Part shown: in pieces, positions 32,051 through 42,574 of the stretch
Position numbering within the stretch: position 1 is the stretch's first letter
How the letters are laid out: each line of letters begins with the position of its first letter
Source of the DNA: JBFGCA01 sp041567315
Lineage (GTDB): Bacteria; Acidobacteriota; Thermoanaerobaculia; Multivoradales; JAHEKO01
Length of the DNA stretch: 52,904 nt
Reading direction: 5' to 3'
Assembly: GCA_041567315.1 (NCBI GenBank)
Contig: JBFGCA010000018.1
Location: 1-52,904 of the forward strand
The notes under the pieces: generated by a model
The model's database searches: none
What the model was told of the DNA's origin: nothing
What the model saw: only the letters and a program-made list of their open reading frames with translations
Program-made: the position numbers and the translations under genes

Positions 32051-34471
32051 GTGAACGCCGGCCGTGCCAGCGCCTCGCAGCGCGCCCTCGACGCCCGGCG
32101 CCGGCTACGGCGGCGAGGTCTGCCTTTGCTGGTGGCGCTGGTCGCCGGCGCCCTGGCCGGGGTCGGGGTCGCGGCGGTGATCCACATGCCGCGGGTCGAG
32201 AGCCTGGCCGACTTCACCCCCGGGCTCATCACCCAGCTCCATGACACGGAGGGGCGGGTGTTTGCCACCTATGCTCGCGAGCGGCGGGTGCTGCTGCGCG
32301 AGGGCGAGGTGCCGGAGCTGCTGCGACAGGCGGTGCTCGCCGCCGAGGACGCCAACTTCCTCAAGCACGGCGGGGTGGACGTCCAGGGGGTGGCGCGGGC
32401 GGCGTTGAAGAACCTGATCCGCGGCAAGCTGGCGATGGGTGGCTCGACGATCACCCAGCAGCTGGCGCGCCAGCTCTTCCTCACCCCCGAGAAGAGCTGG
32501 CGGCGCAAGATCGAAGAGGCGCTGCTGGCCGTCGAGCTGGAGAAGAACTTCAGCAAGCAGCAGATCCTCACCCTCTACTGCAACCTGATCTTCCTCGGCC
32601 ACGGCAACTACGGCTTCGAGGCCGCGGCGCGCTCCTACTTCGACAAGTCGGTGGCCGACCTGACCCTGCCCGAGGCGGCGATGCTGGCCGGCATCCCGCA
32701 GCGCCCCACCGCCTACAGCCCCTACCGCGCGCCCGACCTGGTGGCGACCCGTCGTGACTACGTGCTGCGCCGGATGCGCGAGGAGGACTTCATCGACGTC
32801 GCGGCCTACGAGCAGGCCACCGAAGCGCCGCTCGGCGTCGCACCGCCGCGCCCCAAGGAGCGTCTCGCGCCCTACTTCGCCGAGGAGGTGCGGCGCTACC
32901 TGGAGGCCGAGTACGGCAGCGAGGGGCTGTTACGCCAGGGCCTGCAGATCGACACCACCCTCGACGCCGAGATCCAGCGCGCCGCCGAGCAGGCGCTGCG
33001 GGCCGGGCTGCTCGACCTGGACCACCGCAAGGCCTGGCGCGGCCCCCTCTACCGGGTCGAGGGCGAGGACCTGGAGACCCACCAGCTCGCCACCTGGAGC
33101 GGCCGCGGGCCGCTGCCCGGCGAATGGACGCAGGGACTGGTGGTGGCGACCGACGGGCGGCAGGCGCGGGTGCGCCTCGCCGACGGTCCGCGCACGCTGC
33201 GGCCGGCCGGCTACCGCTGGACCCGCCGCGAGCTGCCGCGGCTGCTCGAGCCGGGCGACGTCGCCTGGTTCCGGCTCGAGCCGCCGGCCGAGGAGGGCGC
33301 CGAGAAGGATGGCGAGGCGCTGCTCGTGCTCGAGCAGGAGCCCGAGCTGGAAGGTGCGGTGGTGGTCCTGGAGTCGGCGACCGGCGCGGTCCGCGCCATG
33401 GTCGGCGGCTGGGACTTCGAGCGCTCGAGCTTCAACCGCGCCACCCAGGCGCGGCGGCAGGTCGGCTCGGCCGTCAAGCTGTTCGTCTTCGGCGCCGCGC
33501 TGGAGTCCGGGTTCACCCCGGCCGACACCGTGTTCGACGCTCCCGCGGTGTTCCCCGGCGCCAACAACCTGCCGACCTACAGCCCCCGCAACTTCTACCG
33601 CCGCTACTTCGGCATCACCACCCTCAGGCGGGCGCTCGAGCTGTCGATGAACGTCACCTCGGCCAAGCTGATGGACATGGTGGGCGCCGAGCAGGTGATC
33701 GACCTCGCCCGCCGCTGCGGGGTGACCTCCGAGCTGCCCCCCTACCCCAGCCTGGCCCTGGGGGCGGCCGAGATGATCCCCATCGAGCTGGCGGCCGCCT
33801 ACGCCACGGTGGCCAACCAGGGCATCTACGTCGAGCCCTATCTCATCGAGCGGGTGCGGACCGCCGACGACCAGGTGCTCGAGGAGCACCGCACCCGCGC
33901 CCACAAGGCCCTGGAGCCCGAGATCGCCTACGTCCTCACCCACATGCTGGAAGGCGTCATCGACCGCGGCACCGGCGCCAAGGCCGCCGGTCTCGACACC
34001 GCCCTGGCCGGCAAGACCGGCACCACCGACGACTACGTCGACGCCTGGTTCGCGGGCTTCACCACCCGCCACACGGTGCTCGCCTGGGTGGGCTACGACG
34101 TCAGCCGCTCGATCGGCCGCAACATGACCGGCGGCGAGGCCGCCCTGCCGATCTGGAAGTCGATCATCGAAGCCGGCCTCGAGGACGGCTGGATCGAGCG
34201 CGGCGTCGAGTTCCCGGTGCCCCCCAAGGTCACCCTGCGCCCGGTCGAGTACTCCACCGGCCTGCTCCCCGGCCCCGGCGCCGAGCGCGTCATCGAAGAG
34301 GCCTTCGTCGCCGGCACCGAGCCCGCCCGTCCCTACGAGCCCCGCTGGGCCCGAATCCTCGATATGCCCTGGTACCAGCAGCGCCCCTTCTACCTCGCCA
34401 AGGCCGGCGAGCGCATGCCCGAACAGGTCGAAGACTGGACCCCCGTCCAGGAGGCCTGGGCCGAGAAGTAG
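32051..34471 (+). CDS. Class A penicillin-binding protein (PBP1A type)
   Basis: Bifunctional peptidoglycan synthase, 806 aa, anchored by one N-terminal membrane helix (about residues 19-42). The glycosyltransferase domain has catalytic E99 in AAEDANFLKHGG, GGSTITQQLARQLFL and LYCNLIFLGHGNYGFEAAAR. The transpeptidase domain has the SxxK motif S473-A-V-K476, SMN at 532-534 and KTGTT from K655. Between them is an OB-like insertion (about 340-440). The GTG at 32051 gives a normal short cytoplasmic tail; frames further upstream run into the tandem repeat. Its stop is only 10 nt from the stop of the convergent methyltransferase gene. The membrane localisation and enzymatic role follow from the family. 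Confidence 0.95.
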   Translation: MNAGRASASQRALDARRRLRRRGLPLLVALVAGALAGVGVAAVIHMPRVESLADFTPGLITQLHDTEGRVFATYARERRVLLREGEVPELLRQAVLAAEDANFLKHGGVDVQGVARAALKNLIRGKLAMGGSTITQQLARQLFLTPEKSWRRKIEEALLAVELEKNFSKQQILTLYCNLIFLGHGNYGFEAAARSYFDKSVADLTLPEAAMLAGIPQRPTAYSPYRAPDLVATRRDYVLRRMREEDFIDVAAYEQATEAPLGVAPPRPKERLAPYFAEEVRRYLEAEYGSEGLLRQGLQIDTTLDAEIQRAAEQALRAGLLDLDHRKAWRGPLYRVEGEDLETHQLATWSGRGPLPGEWTQGLVVATDGRQARVRLADGPRTLRPAGYRWTRRELPRLLEPGDVAWFRLEPPAEEGAEKDGEALLVLEQEPELEGAVVVLESATGAVRAMVGGWDFERSSFNRATQARRQVGSAVKLFVFGAALESGFTPADTVFDAPAVFPGANNLPTYSPRNFYRRYFGITTLRRALELSMNVTSAKLMDMVGAEQVIDLARRCGVTSELPPYPSLALGAAEMIPIELAAAYATVANQGIYVEPYLIERVRTADDQVLEEHRTRAHKALEPEIAYVLTHMLEGVIDRGTGAKAAGLDTALAGKTGTTDDYVDAWFAGFTTRHTVLAWVGYDVSRSIGRNMTGGEAALPIWKSIIEAGLEDGWIERGVEFPVPPKVTLRPVEYSTGLLPGPGAERVIEEAFVAGTEPARPYEPRWARILDMPWYQQRPFYLAKAGERMPEQVEDWTPVQEAWAEK

Positions 34472-34481
34472 GCTCGCCGCC

Positions 34482-35957
34482 TCAGGCCGGTCGGGTGGCG
34501 ATCAGGGCGTAGTCCTGGTGGCCGAAGAGGAGCGCGTTGAGGCGGTCGCGCAGCTCGTTGAGCTGGTGGGCAAGGGCGAGGTCGGGGCCCTCCAGGTTGC
34601 CGGTGGCGACTTCAGGTAGGAGGTCGTCCGGGCCGAAGGGCCGCAGCTCGAGCCGCTCGATGGGGTCGAAGCCGGCCTGCTCGAGGAGCAGCTGCAGAGT
34701 CGCCGGGTGGACCGGGCGCTGGTGGGTGGGATCGAGCCAGAAGTTGCGGGCCGCGACCACCAGCGAGAGCGGGTTGGGGGTCTCGAGGGCCAGTACCCCG
34801 CCCGGCTCGAGGGCGCGCCACGCGAGGCGGGCCAGGCGATCGACAGCGGCGGGCGGCAGGTGCTCGACGACGTGCAGGCAGAGCACGCCGCCCAGCCCAC
34901 CTTCCGGTGCCGCCTCCAGCGCGGCGAGCAGGTCCTGCTCCTCCACCTCCAGGCCCTGCTCGCGGCAGGCGCGGATCATCTCGGCGTTGGTGTCGACGCC
35001 GCGCGCCGAGACGCCCTGCTCCTTCAGCACCGCCAGCGTCTCGCCGCGGCCGCAGCCCAGATCCAGGACCGGGCCGCGCTTCTCCAGGTAGGGCAGATAC
35101 GTGACCGCCCGCTGCGCGATCTCCTCGCGGGTGCCCCGGAAGCGGTCCTCCAGACCCTGGTAGGCCTGCTCGTCCCACGCCCTCGCCAGCGCCCGGACGC
35201 GGCCCGCTGCCCCCTCTGACCCTTGATCCGGCATCCCGATCTCTCCGGCGCCCGGTCGGTCGCCCTTCGCAGTCGCCGCCCGCACCTCCGCAGCCGCGGC
35301 CGAACCCCCGGAGACCCCTTTACCCAGCTCTGCATTCTCTCCATCGACCGGAGTCCCAGCACCCATACCCTCAGCCCCCGCATCGACTCTTGCCAGCAAC
35401 GCCCCCAGGCGGTGCATCAGCTCGTGGCTCTGGCGGCGGTAGCGGTCGAGTTTCTGGTCGACGAGGGCGTAGAGGGCGTCGGAGTGGCGCATGACGTCCT
35501 CGAAGCCGTCGCGCTTGAAGCCCTCGAGGTGGGTCAGGCGGCGGTGGTTGTTCTGGACGTCGCGGTGCAGGTCGTCGCGCACCTCGCGGAGATCGCGAAG
35601 CAGCTCCTCGTGCAGCCGGCCGAGGTCGCGCTGCAGCTGGGTGACGCTCTCGGAGGCGGCGGTCAGGTCGCTCCGCAGGTCCTCCAGGTGGCCCAGCACC
35701 ACCAGGTTGAAGGTGCGCTGGCGGTCCCAGAGGTCGGCCAGCGGCGCCCGCAAGAGTGGACGCAGCCAGCGCTTGACGAGGACGATCAGCCGGCCGGCCG
35801 GGCCGCGGTGGCTGCGGATGGGGAACGGGCGATCCCCCTCCCACAGCCAGCGCCAGTCGCCGAGGCTGCGGCTCGATCCGGAAGCCAGCTCGTCGAGACT
35901 CGGGCCGGAACCCCGTTCGGGGTCGCCGCCCGGCGCCGGCGCTTCCGGGCTGGCCAC
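34482..35957 (-). CDS. SAM-dependent methyltransferase with N-terminal coiled coil
   Basis: A 491-aa two-part protein. Residues ~80-190 form a charged heptad-rich coiled coil (DLREVRDDLHRDVQNNHRRL and neighbours), preceded by a basic, possibly membrane-associated stretch (RLIVLVKRWLRPLLR). A Gly/Ala linker (195-250) joins a class I methyltransferase with SAM motif VLDLGCGRGETLA (297-309), GVDTNAEMIRACREQG and the post-motif LCLHVVEHLPP and GGVLALETPNP. Such layouts occur in methyltransferases of polysaccharide chain termination or modification; that role is inferred, not shown. It lies 4 nt upstream (in coordinate order) of rplI, whose transcript may continue into it. Confidence 0.82.
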   Translation of the reverse strand: MASPEAPAPGGDPERGSGPSLDELASGSSRSLGDWRWLWEGDRPFPIRSHRGPAGRLIVLVKRWLRPLLRAPLADLWDRQRTFNLVVLGHLEDLRSDLTAASESVTQLQRDLGRLHEELLRDLREVRDDLHRDVQNNHRRLTHLEGFKRDGFEDVMRHSDALYALVDQKLDRYRRQSHELMHRLGALLARVDAGAEGMGAGTPVDGENAELGKGVSGGSAAAAEVRAATAKGDRPGAGEIGMPDQGSEGAAGRVRALARAWDEQAYQGLEDRFRGTREEIAQRAVTYLPYLEKRGPVLDLGCGRGETLAVLKEQGVSARGVDTNAEMIRACREQGLEVEEQDLLAALEAAPEGGLGGVLCLHVVEHLPPAAVDRLARLAWRALEPGGVLALETPNPLSLVVAARNFWLDPTHQRPVHPATLQLLLEQAGFDPIERLELRPFGPDDLLPEVATGNLEGPDLALAHQLNELRDRLNALLFGHQDYALIATRPA

Positions 35958-35961
35958 GGGC

Positions 35962-36408
35962 CTACTCTTCGGGAACCACGGTGACCATCACCTCGGCCAC
36001 CACCTCGGGGTGCAGCTCGATGCGCACCGGGTGGTCGCCAAGGGTCTTGATGCCGCCCTCGAGATCGATGCGGCGCCGGTCGACCACGATGCCCTTCTTC
36101 TCCAGCAGGTGGGCGACCTCGGTGGCGGTCACCGAGCCGTAGAGGGTCTCCGACTCGGACACCCGCTTGGGGATCTCCAGCCTGACGTTGGCGATCTGGC
36201 CGGCCAGCTCGACCGCCACCTCGCGCTCGCGGGCGTGCCGGGCGTCGATCTTCTTGCGCTGCTGCTCGAAGAACTTGCGGTTGCCGGGCGTGGCCTCGAG
36301 GGCCAGCCCGCGGGGAAAGAGATAGTTGCGGGCATGGCCGGGCTTGACCCGGACCACCTCGCCGCGCTTGCCGGTGTGCAGCACGTCCTGCATCAGAATG
36401 ACTCGCAT
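35962..36408 (-). CDS. rplI: 50S ribosomal protein L9
   Basis: A 148-aa L9 with the N-terminal RNA-binding domain MRVILMQDVLHTGKRGEVVRVKPG-type start (residues 1-50, including the conserved ARNYLFPRGLA), a long connecting helix and a C-terminal domain around LYGSVTATEVAHLLEKKG. It binds 23S rRNA near the L1 stalk base. Last of the rpsF-rpsR-rplI group, 27 nt after rpsR. Confidence 0.97.
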   Translation of the reverse strand: MRVILMQDVLHTGKRGEVVRVKPGHARNYLFPRGLALEATPGNRKFFEQQRKKIDARHAREREVAVELAGQIANVRLEIPKRVSESETLYGSVTATEVAHLLEKKGIVVDRRRIDLEGGIKTLGDHPVRIELHPEVVAEVMVTVVPEE

Positions 36409-36435
36409 CGCTCGTTTCCTCGCTAGCGCCGCCCG

Positions 36436-36669
36436 CTAGTCCGCGGTGAACGGCAGCATGGCCAGGTGGCGGGCCCGCTTGATCGCCTGCGAGACGATCC
36501 GCTGGTGTTTGGCGCAGGTGCCCGAGATCCGCCGCGGCAGGATCTTGGCGCGCTCCACGATGTACTGCTGGAGCAGCTTGACGTCCTTGTAGTCCACGTA
36601 GTCCACCTTGTCGGCGCAGAACCGGCAGACCTTGCGGCGGCGGTAGAACTGCTTCTTCTTGCGGCCCAT
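36436..36669 (-). CDS. rpsR: 30S ribosomal protein S18
   Basis: A 77-aa S18 with the conserved KVDYVDYKDVKLLQQYIVE, KILPRRISGTCAKHQR and AIKRARHLAMLPF blocks. It pairs with S6 on the 30S platform. It contains a CRFC and later cysteine that could hold zinc, as in C+ type paralogues. The ATG overlaps the rpsF stop by one base (TGATG). The in-frame open reading upstream is a shadow of rpsF. Confidence 0.97.
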   Translation of the reverse strand: MGRKKKQFYRRRKVCRFCADKVDYVDYKDVKLLQQYIVERAKILPRRISGTCAKHQRIVSQAIKRARHLAMLPFTAD

Positions 36670-37031
36670 CAGTTGTCCTCCGCGGCGGCCGCGGCCTCCG
36701 GCTCGCCGGTCTCCTCGGGAGCCCCCCGCTCGCGCAGCCGGCCGCCGTCGGTGCGTACCCGCAGGAAGCGGAGCACCTGCTCGTTCTGGCGCATCCGCTG
36801 CTCCACCTCGGCGAAGGCCGAGCCGCCTTCCGCCTCGAGGCGCAGCAGGACGTAGCGGCCCTCGCGCAGCTTGTTGATCTGGTAGGCCAGCTTGCGCTTG
36901 CCCCAGCTCTCCTCCTTGGTGACGGTGCCGCCCGAGGAGCGGATCATCTCCTGATACTCCTGGCTCAGGCCGACCACCTCCTCGTCGGACAGACGAGGAT
37001 CGACGATGAAGACCAACTCGTAACTTCGCAT
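36669..37031 (-). CDS. rpsF: 30S ribosomal protein S6
   Basis: A 120-aa S6 beginning MRSYELVFIVDPRLSDEEV, with WGKRKLAYQINKLREGRYVL and a C-terminal acidic Glu/Ala tail. First gene of the rpsF-rpsR-rplI operon. A GGGAGG site precedes the ATG, and a small hairpin (GTCTC/GAGAC) lies between that site and the start codon, which could tune translation. The ~100-nt leader could hold an S6:S18 autoregulatory RNA, but I cannot confirm the motif by eye. Confidence 0.96.
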   Translation of the reverse strand: MRSYELVFIVDPRLSDEEVVGLSQEYQEMIRSSGGTVTKEESWGKRKLAYQINKLREGRYVLLRLEAEGGSAFAEVEQRMRQNEQVLRFLRVRTDGGRLRERGAPEETGEPEAAAAAEDN

Positions 37032-37136
37032 GTCTCGGTCGAGACCTCCCTATGGCCTGTTCGGTCCCCCGACGCGGCGGAGGACAGAGAGGTGAAGGCG
37101 TGGCCACCGGTCGCCCGGCGGCTTCGAACACCGCGG

Positions 37137-37165
37137 ATTCTACCCGATCCGGCCCCTCACACCAA
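37137..37165 (-). promoter_or_regulatory. Probable rpsF operon promoter
   Basis: TTGGTG at 37165-37160 and TAGAAT at 37142-37137 with a 17-bp spacer, directed at rpsF. Predicted leader is about 100 nt. Confidence 0.6.
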
Positions 37166-37188
37166 CCCCAAGCAGCCCGCCGACCCGC

Positions 37189-39264
<2,076 letters not shown>

Positions 39265-39346
39265 GTTTCCATCTCCTCCTCCCTGACCGGCGGTGCCGCC
39301 GCCTCCCCGGTGGCCGGTCCCTCCTCCGGACGGCAGGTCAGTCAGG

Positions 39347-39946
39347 TCAGTTGTTGAATGCGGTCATCGTCCGCTCGACGCCGGTCTCGAGCCAGCTCTC
39401 GCAGGCGTCGGCGGCCCGCGTCACCAGCTCCTCGACCAGCGGGCGCTGATCGGCCGGAAAGGGCGTCAGCACGTACTCCTCCAGCTCCTCGCCGGGCACC
39501 GTCCCCTCCTCGGGGCCGACCCCCAGGCGCAGCCGGGGCACGCCCTCGGTCTGCAGGCCCTGGAGCACCGAGGCCATCCCCTGGTGCCCGCCGGCGCCGC
39601 CCCGGGCCCGCAGCCGCAGCCGTCCCAGCGGCAGATTGACGTCGTCGAAGACCACCAGCATCGCCTCCGGCTCCAGGCCACGGCGCTCGCGCAGACAGCG
39701 GGCCCCGTAGCCGCTCCGGTTCATGTAGGTCTGGGGAGCGGCCAGGGTCACGTCGCGGTGATCGGCGAGCAGACAGTTGCACTCCAGCAGCGCCAGCCGC
39801 AGCCCGCGGCGCCGCGCCAGCTCCTCCACCACCCGGAAGCCCAGGTTGTGGCGGGTGTCGCGGTAACGCTCGCCGGGATTGCCCAGGCCCAGGACCAGGT
39901 GGGCCGGGTATTCGCGCGAGGTTCTGCCCGACGGGGAGCGGTCCAC
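39347..39946 (-). CDS. pth: Peptidyl-tRNA hydrolase
   Basis: Recycles peptidyl-tRNAs released from stalled ribosomes. The 199-aa protein has LVLGLGNPGERYRDTRHNLG with the catalytic histidine, QTYMNRSG, VVFDDVNLPLGRLRLR and GGAGGHQGMASVL. The start is taken as the GTG at 39946, 11 nt after the rplY stop, giving a ~13-residue extension before the first strand. The frame stays open further upstream only because of the overlapping rplY sequence. Order prs-rplY-pth is widespread. Confidence 0.94.
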   Translation of the reverse strand: MDRSPSGRTSREYPAHLVLGLGNPGERYRDTRHNLGFRVVEELARRRGLRLALLECNCLLADHRDVTLAAPQTYMNRSGYGARCLRERRGLEPEAMLVVFDDVNLPLGRLRLRARGGAGGHQGMASVLQGLQTEGVPRLRLGVGPEEGTVPGEELEEYVLTPFPADQRPLVEELVTRAADACESWLETGVERTMTAFNN

Positions 39947-39957
39947 CGCGGACGCGC

Positions 39958-40641
39958 TCAGGGGGCCTTCTCGCCTCCCTCCTCCTTGGCCCGTCCGATC
40001 ACCTCCGGCTCCTCGGTCTCGGCCTCGATCAGGGTCTCCTCGGCCGCCTCGGCCTCGGCTGCCTCGACCGCCTCGGCGATCCGGCTGTGCGCCACCGCCG
40101 CCAGCACGCGGTCCTTCTCCTCGAGCAGCTCGACCCCGGGCGGCATCTGCAGGTCGCCGGCCTCGCGGTGCTGCCCGGCGTGCAGCTCGGAGATGTCGAG
40201 CTCGAGGGCGGCCGGGATGGCCCCGGGCAGGCACTCGACCTCGACCTGGCGGGTCACGAAGTCGACGATGCCGCCCTCGGTCTTGACCCCCACCGGGGTG
40301 CCGACCAGGGCGATCGGCACCTCGACCCGCACCTTCTCGGTCATCAGCACGCGCTGGAAGTCGAGGTGGGTGATCTGCCGGCTCAGCGGATCCACCACCA
40401 TCTCGCGGATCATGGTGTGGCGCTGCTCCTTGGTGCCGGCCAGCTGCAGCTTGAAGACGGCGTTCTCGCCACCGGACTCCTTGAGCAGCTCGAGCAGGGT
40501 CTTGCGGTCGACCTGGATGGGGACCGGCGGCTTGCCGCCGCCGTAGACCACCGCCGGGATGCGACCGGCGGCGCGCAGGCGGCGAGCGGCGTTCTTGCCG
40601 GTCTCCCGGCGGGATTCGACTTCGAGCGTTGCTTCGGGCAT
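39958..40641 (-). CDS. rplY: 50S ribosomal protein L25, long (Ctc) form
   Basis: A 227-aa L25/Ctc protein that binds 5S rRNA. The N-terminal L25 domain (ESRRETGKNAARRLRAAGRI, PAVVYGGGKPPVPI) is followed by the TL5/Ctc beta domain (VEVPIALVGTPVGVKTEGGI, LPGAIPAALELDIS) and a Glu/Ala-rich acidic tail of about 45 residues. The long form is typical of many non-gamma bacteria. It sits between prs and pth. Confidence 0.95.
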   Translation of the reverse strand: MPEATLEVESRRETGKNAARRLRAAGRIPAVVYGGGKPPVPIQVDRKTLLELLKESGGENAVFKLQLAGTKEQRHTMIREMVVDPLSRQITHLDFQRVLMTEKVRVEVPIALVGTPVGVKTEGGIVDFVTRQVEVECLPGAIPAALELDISELHAGQHREAGDLQMPPGVELLEEKDRVLAAVAHSRIAEAVEAAEAEAAEETLIEAETEEPEVIGRAKEEGGEKAP

Positions 40642-40660
40642 TTCGTTGGTTCTCCGTCGA

Positions 40661-41602
40661 TCAGACGAACAGCGAGCTCACCGAGCTGTTCTCGTGGATT
40701 CTGCGGATGGCCTCCCCCAGCAGGGGAGCCACCGAGAACGGCCTGAGTTTGGCGCAGCGCGCCAGCTTGTCTTCGAGCGGCGTGGTGTTGGTGATCAGCA
40801 CCGTCTCCAGCGGCGAGGAGTCGATCCGCTCGATCGCCGGCCCGGACAGCACGGCGTGGATGCCGGCGGCCAGGATGCGCTGGGCGCCGCCGTCGCGCAG
40901 CGACTGCACCGTCGAGTGCAGGGTGCCCGCGGTGTCGATGATGTCGTCGATGAGCAGCACGTTGCGGCCCTCGACGTCGCCGATGATGTTCATCACCTTG
41001 GCCTGATTGGGGGCGACCCGCCGCTTGTCGACGATCGCCAAGCTCGCCTCCAGCCGCTTGGCCAGCGCCCGCGCCCGCTCCACGCCGCCGGCGTCGGGCG
41101 ACACCAGGGTGAGGTCGGGGACCTCGAGGGCGCGGATGGCCTCGAGCAGCACCGGCGCGGCAAACAGGTGGTCCACCGGCAGGTTGAAGAAGCCCTGGAT
41201 CTGGGCGGCGTGGAGGTCCAGCGTCAGCACCCGGTCGGCGCCCGCCGCCGAGATCAGGTCGGCCACCAGCTTGGCGGTGATCGGCACCCGCGGCTTGTCC
41301 TTCTTGTCCTGACGGGCGTAGCCGTAGTAGGGGATCACCGCGGTAACCCGGAAGGCCGAGGCCCGCTTGAAGGCGTCGAGCATGATGAGCAGCTCCATCA
41401 TGTTCTCGTTGACCGGCCGGCAGATCGGCTGGATCACGAAGACGTCGGCGCCGCGCACGTTCTCCAGGATCTGGCAGAAGATCTCGCCATCGGCGAAGTT
41501 GTAGGCCTCGACCTTGCCGACCGCCAGGTTGAGGTAGTCGCAGAGCTCCTCCACCAGCTGGGGATGGGCCCGGCCGCCGAAGACTTTCAGTTCACCGTAC
41601 AT
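40661..41602 (-). CDS. prs: Ribose-phosphate pyrophosphokinase
   Basis: Makes PRPP from ribose 5-phosphate and ATP for nucleotide, His and Trp synthesis. The 313-aa protein shows FADGEIFCQILENVRGADVF, IPYYGYARQDKKDKPRVPIT, DLHAAQIQGFFNLPVDHL, LVSPDAGGVERARALAKRL and the PRPP loop LLIDDIIDTAGTL. All hallmark sites are intact and the length is standard. It follows tRNA-Gln, a common arrangement in diderm bacteria, and precedes rplY. Confidence 0.97.
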   Translation of the reverse strand: MYGELKVFGGRAHPQLVEELCDYLNLAVGKVEAYNFADGEIFCQILENVRGADVFVIQPICRPVNENMMELLIMLDAFKRASAFRVTAVIPYYGYARQDKKDKPRVPITAKLVADLISAAGADRVLTLDLHAAQIQGFFNLPVDHLFAAPVLLEAIRALEVPDLTLVSPDAGGVERARALAKRLEASLAIVDKRRVAPNQAKVMNIIGDVEGRNVLLIDDIIDTAGTLHSTVQSLRDGGAQRILAAGIHAVLSGPAIERIDSSPLETVLITNTTPLEDKLARCAKLRPFSVAPLLGEAIRRIHENSSVSSLFV

Positions 41603-41657
41603 GACTTGCGCTCGCTGCTCCTGTGTCGATCGGCCACCGGTCGCCGGAGGGGGTCGA

Positions 41658-41731
41658 TGGCTGGGGCGGGAGGAATCGAACCTCCGATGCCAGATCCAAA
41701 GTCTGGTGCCTTACCACTTGGCGACGCCCCA
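41658..41731 (-). tRNA. tRNA-Gln (anticodon UUG)
   Basis: Minus-strand cloverleaf of 74 nt: acceptor stem TGGGGCG paired with CGCCCCA, D-loop AAGTGGTAAGG, anticodon stem CCAGA/TCTGG around loop CTTTGGA (anticodon TTG), and T-arm GGAGGTTCGATTCCTCC. The terminal GCCA (discriminator G and CCA) is encoded. It lies between spoVG and prs on the same strand and is likely processed from a shared transcript. Confidence 0.97.
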
Positions 41732-41813
41732 AGGATCGGCCGCCGCGGGACCCCCGGCCCCGGGTGGCGAGCCCGGCCGCGGCCGGCCTCGCCGATGGCC
41801 TGGGGTTGGGGCC

Positions 41814-42344
41814 TCAGGTCGTCCAGAAGGAGTCCCGGAGGTGCAGCTCGGCAACCTCCTCCAGGCTCGGCTTCTCCGACGGGTCCGCCTCCTGTTCCTC
41901 CTCGGCCTCGACGGCGTCCGGGGCGGCCTGTACCGCGCCCGCAGCCGGCGGGGTCTCCCCCGCCTGGGGAGCCGGCCGTTCCGGCGTTGGCGGTGCCGGC
42001 GGCGGCGTCGCCACCGCCGGAGCGGCGACCGCCGGCGCGGTGACCGGCGCCGGGGCGGGCTCGGGCGCCAGCCCCTCCCCGGCCTCCGCCTCGCCGGCAA
42101 CGCGGGCGTACTCGGCCAGGATCCGCCGCTCCATCATCTGGCGGGTTTCGTTGTTGAGCGGATGCGCGACGTCCTTGAAACGCCCATTGCGCTTGCGACG
42201 GCTCGGCATGCTGATGAACTTGCTGTCCCGGCCCTGGATGACCTTGATGTCGTTGACCATGAAGCAGTGGTCGAGGACCACGGACACGAAGGCCTTGAGC
42301 TTCTCGTCCTGAATCGGGAACACCCGGACCTCGGTGATTTCCAT
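41814..42344 (-). CDS. spoVG: SpoVG-family RNA/DNA-binding regulator with long C-terminal tail
   Basis: The first ~85 residues are a complete SpoVG domain: MEITEVRVFPIQDEKLKAFV, VVLDHCFMVNDIKVIQG, and FISMPSRRKRNGRFKDVAHP followed by LNNETRQMMERRILAEYARV. Family members bind nucleic acids and act as global regulators, not only in sporulation. Here an extra ~90-residue Ala/Pro/Glu-rich tail follows, ending in an ordered-looking LEEVAELHLRDSFWTT that may be a binding peptide; typical SpoVG is only 85-100 aa in total against 176 here. ATG at 42344. It has its own promoter and a ~195-nt leader. Confidence 0.93.
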   Translation of the reverse strand: MEITEVRVFPIQDEKLKAFVSVVLDHCFMVNDIKVIQGRDSKFISMPSRRKRNGRFKDVAHPLNNETRQMMERRILAEYARVAGEAEAGEGLAPEPAPAPVTAPAVAAPAVATPPPAPPTPERPAPQAGETPPAAGAVQAAPDAVEAEEEQEADPSEKPSLEEVAELHLRDSFWTT

Positions 42345-42545
42345 ATCACTGGCCTCCCTCGCGGAGCGTGTCGTGTTGTTCGAGAGTCTTGCCGGAGGTC
42401 GTGCAGGTGGGTGCCCTCGCCCCGCTGGGCGGGCTCGCGGCCTCTCTCCACCCGAGCGAGCGGAGCCGGCGCGGCTTCGCCGACCCCGACAGCGCATCGG
42501 AGGCGCGACGGCGCACCTCGCCTCACCCTGCTCGCCGCCGCGCCA

Positions 42546-42574
42546 ATGCTAGAGGCCGGCGGGGGTGGTGTCAA
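42546..42574 (-). promoter_or_regulatory. Sigma-70 promoter of the spoVG-tRNA-prs group
   Basis: TTGACA at 42574-42569 and TAGCAT at 42551-42546 with a 17-bp spacer. The TGA stop codon of the upstream lipoprotein gene lies within TTGACA. The expected leader (about 42345-42540) is GC-rich with several possible hairpins and no other gene. Confidence 0.7.
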
